Of a stretch of 64,000 nt of DNA, positions 12,851-24,770 are shown piece after piece. Numbering within the stretch: position 1 is the first letter of the stretch; every line of letters starts with the position of its first letter. The notes below the pieces were generated by a model that searched no databases, was not told the origin of the DNA, and was given only the letters and a program-made list of their open reading frames with translations. Made by a program: the position numbers and the translations under genes. Source of the DNA: Larix kaempferi (taxonomy: Eukaryota > Streptophyta > Pinopsida > Pinales > Pinaceae); NCBI GenBank assembly GCA_027924585.1, contig BSBM01002102.1:147479-211478 (forward strand), read 5' to 3'.

Positions 12851-13272
12851 TGGGAGCGCCCCCCACCCCCTCACTCCTACTCTCGAAGCTCTCTCCCAAA
12901 ATGCTCCTAGTTTTGGGAGCACACTCCCGAGGCGCTCCCTACCTCTCCTATACTAAAAGCTCCTATACTAGGTTGATCATTTGATGACAATGTTATGGTA
13001 CCTCCCTTCTTTGCCAAGATCATATAAAAGTAGTAATGGTTGATCATTTGATGACAATTTTATAAGTTATAACTACTAGATGATTGATGTTATATGGTTT
13101 AATCCATGTTTTCTATAGATAATTCAACATCCTACATGTTTTCTAGATATAAATCCATCACAATATATCAAAATATATACTATATAAAAAGCGCTCCCAG
13201 AATGCTCCCAAAACGGGAGCTTTTCAAAATTTCACTTTCCACTCCGCTCCCTGCTCCCGCTTCTCGCTCCCA
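12851..13272. mobile_element. MITE (hAT-like, GGGAGC-rich ends) inserted in the gypsy RT
   Basis: A 422-bp non-coding insert separates the RT piece ending GKFIGHIIT from the piece beginning EGVKIDPDRV, which should be adjacent. Its ends form short inverted repeats: TGGGAGCG at 12851-12858 and CGCTCCCA at 13265-13272. Both subterminal zones carry repeated GGGAGC/GCTCCC motifs, as hAT transposase-binding regions often do. The middle is AT-rich and contains two direct copies of GGTTGATCATTTGATGACAA (about 12972 and 13038). No convincing 8-bp target duplication was found. A related copy lies near 35266-35860. Confidence 0.72.
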
Positions 13273-13860
13273 ATAGCATAGTTCATAAGTAATGATATGG
13301 CCAATAAATTTACCTTCAGTGACCCCAAAATTCTTAGGGATTAAAGAAATTCCATACCTACGGAAACATTCAAATACATGTTGTAGATGCTTCATGTGGT
13401 TCTTTCTTTCCTTGGAATAGACCGTCAGATAATATTTGTATATTTCCAAGATTTTCTGCATAATGTCCCTAAAATCATAATCCATGGCTCTCTAGAATTT
13501 ATCCCCGACATTCATCAAACCGAAAGGCATCCACAAATACAGATAAGTGCCCCAAGGAGTGGTGAAATTTGTCTTAGCTCAATCTTCTTTCTTTACTGCC
13601 ACTTGGTTGAAACCCGAAAATCCTTCAAGAAAAAACATCATCTGTGAACTTGTAATCCTTTGTGGAAAAAGCTCCATATTCAGGAGCAGGTAATTGTCCT
13701 TTAAAACTACATTTAGGTTTCTGAAATCCACACACACTCGGACATCTCCGGTCTTCTTTCTGGTCGGGACTGTATTAATAAGCCACTCTGAGTATCTTAT
13801 CAAAGCTATTATCTTGCCTTCGACCATTTTATGTAATTCCTTCTTCACCAACGGAGCTAA
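13273..13860 (-). pseudogene. Gypsy reverse transcriptase, catalytic site destroyed
   Basis: RT motifs in sense order: ELHKMVEGKIIALIRYSEWL, VRVCVDFRNLN near 13730, MMFFLEGFSGFNQVAVKKED near 13600, and LTVYSKERKNHMKHLQHVFE near 13390. The stretch where an aspartate pair (xDD) is expected reads EIYKYYLTVYSKE, so both catalytic aspartates appear to be lost. Stops and frameshifts separate the 13851 and 13485 reading frames. The C-terminal side is interrupted by the MITE at 12851-13272. Confidence 0.83.
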
Positions 13861-14399
13861 ATTTGGATTTATCTTTCATAGCTTCTGTCCATGCAGTTCA
13901 CATTTTATTCTAGAGGTATAGCCTGTTGAATTATGTTCTTCTTGTACATCTTAAGCTCATCATACGACCAGACGAATACGTCTCTGAATTCTCGAACCAG
14001 ATCAAACACTTATTTTCTTTCCTGAGCGTTCAGTGCTTCGCCCACTTTTATTGGGCGAGGATCCTCTTGTGAACCGATGTTTACTTCTTCATATCCAGGG
14101 TCCGGAGGTACTTCCAATTTATTCTTGCAACGATCATCCTTGTCAAATATTCTTTCCAGAGAGACCTTCTCCATCGAAATAGGATTATAATAAGGTTGTT
14201 CTGTGGATCCTTCTTCTCTCCAATCGATATGGTTATTTGACTATTCTTCCACATTGGCCATGAACCTGTGGATCTATTTTTCCTCAACGAATACTTCCCA
14301 ATCGTCAAAGTTATCAGGCTCAGAAGGGCATAACACCATCTGAACTTTCCCTATATCTTGTACTCAATCAGTTGGATCAAAAGTAGAGGCAAAAACTGC

Positions 14400-14840
14400 A
14401 AGCGCATAAGTTGTCTAATTCTGCACCCTCGGAATGGAATCCAAGGATAGGGCATGAAATTCTTCAGTAGCCAACCTGACTGCATCCCTGCACCTTTTCA
14501 ATTGTGTCTTTTTACAAGAAAATATTCCTTTGACTTGGTATACAATCAGGTCATAATCACCAAACACATGTAATAATTTTATACCATAATTTTTAGGCAT
14601 ATTAAGACCAAGCAGTAGAGTTTCATATTCAACAGTATTGTTAGTACCACTAAATTCTAATCGGAATGAAAAAAAAATGATCTTCATACCTGGGAGATAT
14701 CAATACCACACCAACACCCACCTTCTTGGTATTTCACCCCGTCGAAGTGTAGGTCCAGAACTTGTCCATGTCTATCTAAGGAGCAACTTCTGCAGTGAAT
14801 ACTTTATATAACTCGATGTCATTTTGAAAAATGTATTCAT
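14400..14840 (-). pseudogene. Additional RNase H-like domain upstream of the RT
   Basis: This second RNase H domain has the archaeal-type look found in Tat-lineage gypsy elements. Visible parts: VGVGVVLISP, FRLEFSGTNNTVEYETLLLG (the glutamate motif) near 14680-14620, LLHVFGDYDLIVYQV near 14570, and a tail LDSIPRVQN. It lies after the protease and before the RT, whereas the classical Ogre/Tat order has it after the RT-linked RNase H. The first catalytic aspartate region reads TYTSTG and looks degraded. The identification rests on motif resemblance only. Confidence 0.7.
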
Positions 14841-14841
14841 T

Positions 14842-15708
14842 TTATGGTTCTTCGGGGTCTTCCACGTGGTAATTCTGCATAGTCTCCCTTTGTAGAGTAA
14901 TGTAACCACCTTCGGGAGTGGGAACCGTGGCATATGATAGATCCAATTGTAAACTCCCTCCCAAATTTGAGCCAAAATTCCTGGATAACAGCATACCCCA
15001 TGACTCTAGTAGATCAATGACTACTATATCCATCTTTATAATTATGGTAGGATGTACTGCCAACCTAACTAGGACATCTACCACCACCCCACAAACCTTC
15101 ACTTCTCGATAATCCATAGCACATATGTTCCTATATGGTCTTGATATCTTCAAACCTAACCTTTTCATTATAACTAATGGAATAACGTTAGTCGATGCAC
15201 CAGAATCAAACATACAGTTATGTAAAACCAAGTCACCAATGCATAAGAAAATAAATAAGGGTTTATTTCCAAGATTCTTATTCTTGGTTGGTATCATATT
15301 GGACAATATAATCGGAGTGTCCTCTTCCTCGGCTTGATTGACCACTGATTGCTTATCCCGAATTTTATCTTGAAGGTGGAAGTGTTCTGCAATTTGCTCA
15401 CTGACTAATGGGATCTTTGCTAACTCGGAGATTGGAACTGATATCCTCATAGAGTTAAGGGCCCTTGTAACATAAATATTCAAAGGCTCATTAGTAACTA
15501 AATCAATAGGAGACCTACCTGCACTTACCTGTGGCGGGAAAAGAGCCTTTGTTTTCTCTGCATTCACTGGAGGGAACCTTCGTCTTTGATAAGTATCACC
15601 TACAATCATGTTTTCGTACCATTTTCTAATTTGTTCCTGAGGAGGAATTTCCTCGAGAAGCTTATTTACTGTGTCTGCGTCAATAGAACCTTTCCTAACT
15701 TCCTGCAT
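14842..15708 (-). pseudogene. Gypsy aspartic protease region (288-codon open frame)
   Basis: The longest open stretch of this element. The retropepsin active site reads CMFDSGASTNVIPLVIMKRLGL (residues about 168-189), in the usual D-S-G-A form. Upstream residues form a basic, gag-to-protease linker (RRRFPPVNAEK). The enzyme would cut the gag-pol polyprotein. The frame ends at 14842, just before the extra RNase H domain; in an intact element this would be one polyprotein, so the stop is probably decay. Confidence 0.8.
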
Positions 15709-15979
15709 GTGCTCAATAGATAAAATAAATTGATTTCCTCAAATAAATTACATACCTCGGAGTCATCTTCTTCAAAAGTAATGTTGTTTCTAATGTATTC
15801 CATAATGTAGAACAAGTCTTCTCGTCATGGAAGCTACGATAGGACCTGCAATAATATGGAAAATCACTTCCCGCATTGGATAGCTCCAAGGATGAACGAG
15901 GCCTTTGATGTTGTGAAGGAGCTTTATTGAAGTTCTTTGATGGAAATTTGGGCTAGCTAGGTTGTTAATTTATTTCGAG
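15709..15979 (-). other. Degraded gag-protease linker
   Basis: Continues the gypsy polyprotein region between gag and protease but has no open frame of useful length. I see no separate feature in it. Confidence 0.4.
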
Positions 15980-16861
15980 CTACACAATCTGGTTTTGCAT
16001 GGTAGTATTTTGTTGAGTCATGTCAACCCTCAACTGTCTCATCTCTTCAATCAATATGTTCATCATATCAGGGCCTTCGTTGGAAGAAGATGCCTTGTTC
16101 TTAGGTTCTTTCTTATCTCTTGGGTGACCAGAAGTGTCAGGATTTCCAACTTCCTTCCAACTGTCATCTAAAACCCTTACCTTCTTTTTAGCAGCTACAA
16201 GATCCCCTGGTCTATACAAACTGAGATGAAACATGAAATCACCTAAGAATACCTTCAAGTAGTATGATAAGATCATTGGCCTTTAGGATTGCAATATGCA
16301 GGGAATTCCTTTATAATTCTATCAAACCTGCGATCAAACTCTTCAATAGTCTTATTTTCACTCCTTTTAATAGTCATCAAAGTATTATTCAACATCATAG
16401 GATCTTTCTTGCCATCTCTCAAATAATTTAGTCTTGAAATCAGCATAATTAGCAATACTTTGAGCAAGCAAAGATTTAAACCATTCTACAGCTTCATCAC
16501 TTAAGCAAGAAGAAAAAGCCTTAAACTTAACATCCAAATGAATAGTGTAAGTGAGCATAAAACAGTGTTCAATGGAATCCCAATGTTGGGCAGCGGTAAT
16601 AGGATTCGAGCCAGAAAACACAGGAAATTCTCCAATGTCTTTAAACTTCAATGCTTGGTTAGGATATCCAGGAATCGCAGTGAAATCAAAAGCAGCGAAT
16701 GCCATGTTAACTTGACTGTAAGGAGCAACAAAAATATTATGTATATCAAGTAGAGTATCAAAGGTTTGTTGACTACTTACTAACCTCTCATGTACACGAT
16801 CCTTTTTTTTTAACAATATATGACTAAGATCGGGGAGAAGCGTACCTTTAGAATTAGCCAT
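15980..16861 (-). pseudogene. Gypsy gag, frameshifted
   Basis: Gag starts at 16861 (MANSKGTLLPDLSHILLKKK). It contains a retrotransposon gag core: FPVFSGSNPITAAQHWDSIE, then LSDEAVEWFKSLLAQSIANY. After a frameshift near 16390-16460 it continues as NKTIEEFDRRFDRIIKEFPA, and then in a third frame with a lysine-rich tail at 16276-15980. The protein would form the capsid-like particle. Its position next to the tRNA-Asp-type primer site and right LTR confirms the orientation. Confidence 0.78.
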
Positions 16862-17100
16862 TGTTGAATATCTCTTTGAATTTTGTCTAGGTGGAGTCGC
16901 TAGGAGATACCTGCAAAGTCAGGCTAAGCATATCTCACCGAGATATGTAACAAGGGACGTTCCTAAGTTCTTGGTGGAGTCACCAGATAAACCTACCAAG
17001 TTCATCCTTAAAAATATATATTTCAAGTATGAGGATGTACCTTGAAGCTTACCAATGTGTCGTTCATGCACGGATTAGTTACCTCGATTTCATTTTTGGG

Positions 17101-17118
17101 TCCCCGAAAACAGTGCCA
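17101..17118 (-). other. Gypsy primer-binding site (tRNA-Asp type)
   Basis: The plus strand reads TCCCCGAAAACAGTGCCA, differing at four positions from the plant tRNA-Asp 3' end TCCCCGGCAACGGCGCCA. It lies five bases from the right LTR edge (17124). Most differences fit C-to-T type decay. This fixes the orientation (minus) and supports an Athila/Tat affiliation. Confidence 0.72.
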
Positions 17119-17123
17119 AAAAT

Positions 17124-20100
17124 TGTTACCGGACGAACTAGCAGGGCTAGTCTCCAATGACAAATGTAAGAGAAGTGAACATTGTTACCTTAGCCAATTC
17201 CCTAAACTTCTTCGGAGAGTCGGAACCTCTAAGGGGAAGGGCCCTTGTGTGGTATGCAAAACACTTTAGGACAAGGAAATATATGTATTGTTGACATGAA
17301 TATTAATGACCAATGCCTTAGGTAATAAATTCAAAAGAATGAAGAAGACATACTAATCAATCATCCAGTGGTAACAATAGAAGGACTTGTTTGTATTAAT
17401 GGTAATGAATAATCACAATGTCCACTAGCATACTTTGTGGGTCTCTAAACAGATGTAAATGCTAGAAGATAATCAATCCAATGTGATAGACCACTAATAA
17501 ATAGAACCAACCTCAATATTTAAGTGCTTTTATGACAGTCTAGTAGTATTTATACCAAAATTGTTCTAAAATGTGTTAGTAGTGAAGTTACTATCATCAA
17601 CTTATATGAAACAATAAGGCTATCGCCAATATTCTAAATAACTTCCAACTCCTACTTTATATCATAGACCACTGTAAGATCATAATTATAGCAGCAAGCA
17701 ACATATTATTGAGTCCATAGCAGTCCTCAAGGCAATTAGTTGGGTAGGTCAAAAGGTAGGTTCAAACAAGAGTCACTTCTTCACATCTAAGCATTCAACT
17801 TTGCCTACAGTATTGACCATAAACAGTAGTAGGACATCAGAAACTTATGGAAGCTCGGAGAAATCAATGTTTACAATATGCATGTTAACCATTTGACCAT
17901 GAAACAAATAGGGAACATCTTTCACTTAACCACCTACTTCCACTCTGATTCACCAAATCAATATATCCATAAATGTATCTGTTAGTACAGCATTATATCA
18001 AAAGTATATAACAGGATTAAGGTTATCAACAAAGAAATAAAAGCAGGAGTATGAACAATGTGACCTATTTCTTAACCAACTTCACTCTCCCACTGTCATG
18101 CATTCAATTATAAATATGGTATGTTGTATGTAACATTGTTTTGAGACCTTTAAATGAGTAAATTTTACAACATATCAGTCGTTGGATGTTGAAAAATGAC
18201 TAAACCCAGAAACAGATTTGTCAAACACTTAATGTACCTCTGATATTAACCTTCTACAGGCATACAAACTAGCACATTTCACTGGCATTCACTTTATATG
18301 CATCTGTAAGCTAATATACTGTTCATCAAGCAACTTTAGCAACGGAAATAAATTAAAAAACAACAGACTGTAAAACACATTTTAACACAGGAATTTTGGT
18401 CAAATTTGACCCTGGAAAAACCCCCCCAACCCTTGGGGAAAACTAGTTCACAAGAGAGAATTTTATTAGCTCAAGAAGGAAAAATTCCTAGAATTTACAG
18501 CAGTCATTTTCAGCAGTAAAATATCACTGTACTTATCTCCCACAGTCCTTCCAGACACCTCAAAATTTGTGCCAACAGGCTGCCACTATCTCAGCAGCTG
18601 TACGGCCAAGCCCAGCAGTAACCACAGCTCTGCACTGCCTCAATTTGCGTGCTAGAAATGCTGCAAGTACAGTATGGCCCAATAAGGAATTTACTCCAGT
18701 ATTTAATGCACCCAATCTACCTCGATATGCATGCACTAACTCCTACTATACGGCCCAGCAAATCTCTGTTGTACGGCCCTGCTAAATGCTCATTGTATGG
18801 CCCAGTTAACACTGCTGAAGATGCTCGATTTCTGAGTCAAAATGCCCACAGTGGATGCTACAGGAATCTCCTCGATTTCTGTGCACTGTAGTAACAAAAA
18901 CAATAGCAGTCTCCTCTCTTGAAATACGTGCCAACCTTGCCTCGTTTTCAGTGTTGAAACTGCTGTAAGATATGGCTGCAGAAATCTGTCTTGGAGTGCG
19001 TGTTGCCTCTCCTTGGGAAGTGCGCCCCTTCAAGCTGTCTCTTTCTCCCTTCTCCTTCAAGCTCTCACTCTCTCTTGCAGGTGTGTTTCTCACACTCCTC
19101 ACCAAGCTCCTCTCTTGGAAATCGAGCCACCCAAGAACTCTCTCTTGAATTGTGTGCCCAAAAATGAAATCTCATGTACTTTTATTTACCCTATTAGGGT
19201 TTTTCTCATGACTTTTCACTTCAATGGACGAGATTAGATCTTGGCCAAGAGATCTATGGCTGGGATCTAATCTCTCATTCACTTAAGTCTCCTAAGTGAA
19301 CTTTACAAAACATTTTTCTTTTTAAAAAGTCACTTGACCCTAAATATTTAAAAGTACACTTTATGACTTAAAGTCACTTTTAAAACATATTAAAGTACAA
19401 CTCACTTTAAAATCATAAAGTCACATCAAAAAGGTACTTTAATAAAAAAGCACATTACTAAAGTCACTTTAGGAATATAACTGAGACTTCAAGTTATTGA
19501 CCCCTGCACCTAGGCACCTGATGCAGGAGTGCCACCGAGCTATCAAATGCTAACATTGGATACACCACACTTGCCACCCTTTACCTTTGTTTACACATGC
19601 AGATAAAGAGGACCTTGGGACTATCAAATAGCTAGGCCTGCAATTTATTGCAGACCTTGAAAGAGGGCTACTCAACCCGAATTGGGTGGCTTCCAATGAG
19701 GGTCATGCCCTAGGAGGGACTTGTGGGAGGAGGTCGAAGGCAAGGGAAGGCCTGAAAAGGGAGGCCAAGCCCCTTTTACGCTGACCAAAGGTGAGTAGGA
19801 GAAAGTGGAAGGAAGGAGGAAAGGTAGGAAGAAGATAGGAGATGAAGGGGAAGAGAAGGAAGAATAGAAGATGGAGAGGAGAAGGAAGAGATAAGAGGGG
19901 AAAGGAGGGAAGAAAGAGGAAAAGAAAGGGAAGCGAAGGAAGAATAAGGAGGGAGGAAGAAGATGAAGGGTGCGAAGGAATGGAGAAGGAAGGAGTGGAG
20001 GGTGGAGGAAAAAGGGGGAATGAGGGAAGAGGAAGGAGGAGCGAAGGTATAAAGATGAAGAAGGAAGGAGGGCGAGGTCCGGGAGAGGTAGAGAGAACCC

Positions 20101-21538
20101 TAGGTAGAAAGATAAGGCAGGCCGCTAGGGATTCTTAGGTCTACAATTAGGGTTTACATCTAGGTTTAGGGTTTTTTAAAGTTTACTATTGTCTAAATTT
20201 ATGTACTAAAGAGATAAAAAAACACACCCAAATTACAAAAATCTAAGCTAAAATAATATGTACAAATTCACAAACTAGGGTTTGGAAAAGGGTAGGAAAA
20301 GATGCCAACCTAGGGTTTTAAAATTTTACCCTAACCCTAGGGCAACAAGGAAAATGGCCTTCCTCTTGAGATGGTACTTGCAAATTTTGGCAAACTAGGG
20401 CCTTCTTCAACAACCACAAGAGTTGGTCAAAGAAAGCCTAGTTAGGGAAAAACTTGGAGACCTAAAGCTCAAGCTTCAAAAGACTCCTTATAAAGGATGT
20501 CCCTCACAATGCTATGGTGACTAAAGGATGAAAATGACCTAGTTAAGACAAAATGGAGCATTACTTGGCTACCATTCAATCCTAAGAAAGCATCATCATT
20601 CAACATTTAAAAAAGAGACATCAAAGGGAAAAGCATAGATACCTCATTGTGCATGTGTTAATCTAACAATTCTAACATCACCTTAACAAAGAGCATGAAC
20701 AAAAGACACTTCAAAATTTGCTCCAAACCACAAGAATCTCCTTCCTCAAGAGGTGCACATCAATCCAAGTGCTCTAGTAAGGGTAAAAAATAGCAAAATG
20801 TTTAATCCCATAAGTTGTTATGTTGAAATGAAGTGAGGATAAATTTATTTATAACTTATCACACTCACTTTTAAAAAATAACCAGGCCGACATGCCTTTA
20901 AAATGTCAATTTGAAATTATAAAATGCCAACTTAAAAAATTATAACAAAAATAATATAAAACAATCAAATATGTGGGTAATTTGGGACATTTTCCTTAGA
21001 ATTTTCTCACACATGACAAATAGCTAAAAATGAGCATAACACTCTGATCTGAAGGCTGGAGTGCATAGGTGGGGATTCGTCATACCCCATCTAACCACAA
21101 TAGTAGTGAAAATCCCTCAACGCCCCCCCCTAATCAAGCAATGTGGGCCTTGAGGAAGGATGGCATCATTATCAAAAGCAAGCCAAGGAGAGAGGGAGCT
21201 ACTGAGCTGGAGGACCAGGAGGGTGTGGATGGTGGCTTGGAGGAGAGACATGAGCCTCAGTGTTGAAAGAAAGTGCCACCAGCGTGGTAAAGCAAGGTGG
21301 GGGTCATGTAACTTAATGACCCACCCTTGGGGGGCCCAGACACCAACTGCAGGGTTTCAAGCCCTTCCATGAGGCAGTCAGCAATGCCACTAAGCCATAG
21401 TACCCCCAGAGGAGGGCCAAAGGATCTGTCCATAACCCTCACTCAGAAAAAGGATGGAAAACACCCCTCCAAGTAAAAAAATGCTTCTCTTTACCTGGGT
21501 TATATCTAAAGGTGCGCTCGTACTAGTACCACGTAACA
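17124..21538 (-). repeat. 5' LTR of the gypsy element, split by a solo LTR
   Basis: Homologous to 7518-10576. The two halves are 17124-18186 and 19561-21538, separated by the solo LTR at 18187-19555 and its duplicated target. The plus-strand edges are TGTTAC at the left and TAACA at the right. The purine-rich tract lies at about 19720-20100. Its right edge joins outer copia sequence at 21539. Confidence 0.87.
18187..19555 (-). mobile_element. Solo LTR (copia type) nested in the gypsy LTR
   Basis: A 1369-bp insert starting TGTTGA and ending TAACA, flanked by exact 5-bp duplications TTGGA (18182-18186 and 19556-19560) and absent from the other gypsy LTR. It has no internal coding region, so it is the product of LTR-LTR recombination. 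Its minus strand holds a segment (GAACTAGTTTTCCCCAAGG, then GTTTTTCCAGGGTCAAATTT) resembling the plus-strand solo LTR at 47110-48285, so the two are distant relatives in opposite orientation. Confidence 0.9.
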
Positions 21539-21543
21539 CTCCC

Positions 21544-22392
21544 CATATTGGAAGTCTGTGAACTCTGCTCACCCTTTAAAGTCTTTTGCTCCTTGACCTT
21601 TGACACTAACACCGATCCAACTACAGGCTTTCCATGTAACTTGTAAACTTTGTCCTCTCTGACACCAAGAACTCGTGCTGAATATATGCCAGATCATATC
21701 GGTTGAATAAGAACCTGTCCCCTCTCAAAAGAGAGTGCATACCCACTGTCCTCCAATGTTGATATTGGGGCAAAGTTCATCCTGAGCTCCAGTACATATA
21801 ACATGTCTGTCACCTCCAGATATCCTATGAATCCGACTGAAACTTGATGGTTCCAACTCCCTTTAGGGCACATTTGACATGAGTGCCAAGCTCCACATCC
21901 AAATCTAGGTCTTCCCTTGACAAACTAGTGAACAACTCATGTGTCTCCATCACATGACGAGCGGACCCACCATCCACGAACCAGACACTACCGAAATTTG
22001 TGCCAAAAATACAAGAGACTAACAAGAACTATTTTTCAAACTTATTAGCAAACTCATCAAGCTAAGCTTCTGCAATTGTTGCTACATGTTGAAACATTAT
22101 CTTATCTTTCTTTTGTTCTAGACACTATGAAGCATAATGGCCACACTTGTGGCATACAAAGCACTTGACTTTGCTCGTGTCCTTCTTCTTCTTCACCCCT
22201 TGTGAAGTTGACCATGTATTGTTCCTGCTTCTCTTTGCCTGACCGGCAAGAGCAACATTCTCCTCATCTTCACTCGATTGGCCTCCAGATAAAGACTCCT
22301 CTGAAATATCCTCTTTGATGAAGTCATCCCATAGCCTTTCCTAGTCAAGGAGATTCTCCCATGCAACAATCCCTTTAACGAAGGGTGCCCAT
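21544..22392 (-). pseudogene. Outer copia: gag zinc knuckle and mutated protease
   Basis: Read on the minus strand, a CCHC knuckle appears near 22125-22166 (C-FV-C-HKCG-H then a stop in the last spacer). It is followed at 22025-21825 by a protease segment FGSVWFVDGGSARHVMETHE. Copia proteases normally have D-S/T-G at this point; here it is DGG, probably inactive. The sequence then runs to 21544, where the gypsy element interrupts it. The left edge of the inner copia insertion (22393) interrupts the gag. Confidence 0.75.
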
Positions 22393-22950
22393 TGTTAAGT
22401 TTATGTGTTGCAATAACTTAGATTCCTACTTCATTAGCATTTAATACATTTTCACAATAATATCAACATAAATAGGATCTCTAAAAGACACACAATCACA
22501 AGGTACACAACAATTTATCCTAGTAAACCCTCAAGGGGAAGAAAACCCAGCAAGAACTTCCTCAATATAGATTACAAAGGTACAACTCCCAAATAAATAA
22601 GTCTCATAAAGAATAGAGACAAAAAAAACTCCTCCTTCGCAATCTTCCTCTCTCCTGTAATGCGCAATGCTTGAGTGAGTGAATGGTACAAATGAGCGGA
22701 AACACTCTCTATTTATACTTTACCTTTTACTTGACATTTAACCTAACTAGGTCGGACTCACTAACTTAACTGGGATGACCTCTCCAGGGAAACTCAAATA
22801 ATATTTATATTACATTCTTTTGGGTACTAATGACCCGACTTACAATGGAGGTTTTACCCCTTGACTTTTACATGACCTTTTACATTAAAGACATCTCCTG
22901 AAGGTGGAATAATAAAGTAGAATATTCTTCGAAGTTACATTATTTCAACA
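22393..22950 (-). repeat. 3' LTR of the inner copia element
   Basis: TGTTAAG...TTTCAACA, aligning with 27845-28406. It is followed on the plus strand by CTCCCCCTTA (22951-22960), the complement of a polypurine tract TAAGGGGGAG directly upstream of the LTR in sense. Confidence 0.88.
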
Positions 22951-22960
22951 CTCCCCCTTA

Positions 22961-23990
22961 ACAAGAAGGGTATTCTACTGGCATCAACAACAGGTGTGGC
23001 TCTACACAACATCATCGAAAGGAGGGAGGAGGAGGCATCATCAACAACATCATCTGGAACATTGGTTGGTACATCTATAAACCATTGGAAGTTCTTCAAC
23101 AACATCAATATCAGCAACTGAACGACTTGTTGTAACATCATCAACTACAGCATGAAGCTGGAACATCATCATCATCAGTGTCATCATCTTGAGTACAGAG
23201 TTGAAGTATCATCATCATCATCTTCAATACATAGCTGAAGTATCACCATCATCATCTTCAGTACAGGGTTGAAGTATCACCATCATCATCATCAATACAG
23301 GGTTGAAGTATCATCATCATCTTCAGTACAGCGCTGAAGTATTATCATCGTCATCTTCAATACAGAGTTGAAGTATCATCATCATCATATCAATACAGCG
23401 CTGAAGTATCATTATCACCATCTTCAGTACAAAGCTGAAGTATCATCATCATCAGTATATGAATATTGGAACAACATCACCAATTATCAGTAAGTGAATA
23501 CTGAAACAACAACATCAATCAGCAGTAAGTAAATACTGAAACAACAACAACTCTGGTAACAGGTGCATCAACAACCAATATGATCCTTCCTTTCAGAATT
23601 TCTGGATCAAGTTCAAAACATGTGATCCTTCCTTTCGGAATTACGGGTTCATGGATAATCCTTCAGTACAGGGCTGAAGTATCATCATCATCTTCAGTAC
23701 AGAGCTGAAGTATTATCATCGTCATCTTCAGTACAGAGTTGAAGTATCATCATCATCATCTCAGTACAGAGCTGAAGTATCATCATCACAATCTTCAGTA
23801 CAAAGTTGAAGTATCATCATCATCAGTATATGAATACTTGAACAACATCACCAATTATCAGTAAGTGAATACTGAAACAACAACATCAATCAGCAGTAAG
23901 TAAATACTGAAACAACAACTCCTCTGGCAATAGGTGCATCAACAACCAATATGATCCTTCCTTTTAGAATTTCGGGATCAAGTTCAACAC
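22961..23990 (-). repeat. Tandem array A: ATC-rich repeats with a 370-bp higher-order copy
   Basis: Repeats built on CATCATCATCTTCAGTACAG-AGCTGAAGTAT, about 35-40 bp per unit, at 23150-23460 and again at 23660-23830. A longer block (AGTATATGAATA... then repeated AGTAAGTGAATACTGAAACAA) occurs at about 23455-23620 and 23825-23990, so part of the array was duplicated as one 370-bp unit. It lies between the PPT at the LTR edge and array B. Confidence 0.85.
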
Positions 23991-24730
23991 ATGTGATCCT
24001 TCCTTTCGGAATTACGGGTTCATGGACAATCCTTCCTTTCGGAATTACGGGATTCTAGTCCAACAACACTGGTGATCCTTCCTTTCGGAATTACGAGATC
24101 ATGGACAATCCTTCCTTTTAGAATTACAGGATTCTAGTCCATCAACATTGGTGATCCTTCCTTTCGAAATTATGGGATCAAAGACAGTCCTTCCTTTCGG
24201 AATTACGGGACCCAGTCCATCACCTCTGGTGATCCTTCCTTTCGAAATTACGGGACCCAGTCCATCACGTCTGGTGATCCTTCCTTTCGGAATTACGGGA
24301 TCATGGAAAGTCCTTCCTTTCAGAATTACAGGACCCAGTCCATCAACTCTGGTGATCCTTCCTTTCAGAATTACGGGATCATGGATAGTCCTTCCTTTCG
24401 GAATTACGGAACTCTAGTCATTCAACTTTGGTGATCCTTCCTTTAGGAATTACGGGATCATGGACAGTCCTTCCTTTCGGAATTACGGGACTCTATTCCA
24501 TCAACACTGGTGGTGCTCAGACAATCCTTCCTTTCGGAATTACGGGACCCAATATTTACGAAGCTACCACTACAACACACTTGGATGATCCTTCCATTCG
24601 GAATTACAGGATCATTGTCCACTACTCACATCTTAGACAATCCTTCCTTTCAGAATTATGGGATTTTAGTCTAAGGATCAACATTTAAGACTATCATTTC
24701 TTTCAGAATTACGGGATCATTGTCTAAGGA
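23990..24730 (-). repeat. Tandem array B: 78-bp repeats of CCTTTCGGAATTACGGG
   Basis: The core ATCCTTCCTTTCGGAATTAC recurs about every 37-43 bp, in pairs that make a unit of 78-80 bp (starts near 24072, 24151, 24229, 24272, 24350, 24430). Because 78 is a multiple of three, both strands stay open for 80-90 codons, giving periodic peptides such as ILPFGITG. These are not genes. Confidence 0.88.
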
Positions 24731-24770
24731 TGATCAATCCCAATTACGCCACCATAGTATCATCAGCACT

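Larger units (their letters stand above)
7518..21538 (-). mobile_element. Ty3/gypsy retrotransposon, Tat/Ogre-like, 14 kb
   Basis: Large LTRs (7518-10576 and 17124-21538) enclose a minus-strand gag-protease-RNase H-RT-RNase H-integrase interior. The primer-binding site at 17101-17118 resembles the 3' end of tRNA-Asp, as in Athila/Tat elements. The insertion site shows CTCTC (7513-7517) on the left and CTCCC (21539-21543) on the right: a 5-bp duplication with one transition. The left LTR terminus reads TA instead of TG. Frameshifts, stops, a MITE in the RT and lost catalytic residues make it inactive. It sits inside the outer copia element and itself carries a solo LTR and a MITE. Confidence 0.9.

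Noticed and set aside
12843-13280. 8-bp target duplication around the MITE
   Set aside because: The flanking octamers (GTGCTGTG and ATAGCATA) differ at too many positions to claim a duplication.
24148-24688. Plus-strand open frames giving repeated ILPFGITG peptides
   Set aside because: They arise because the tandem unit length (78 bp) is a multiple of three; they oppose the element's strand and have no start or domain context.
22961-24730. CRISPR-like array
   Set aside because: The repeats are contiguous tandem units without unique spacers, in a plant copia element.
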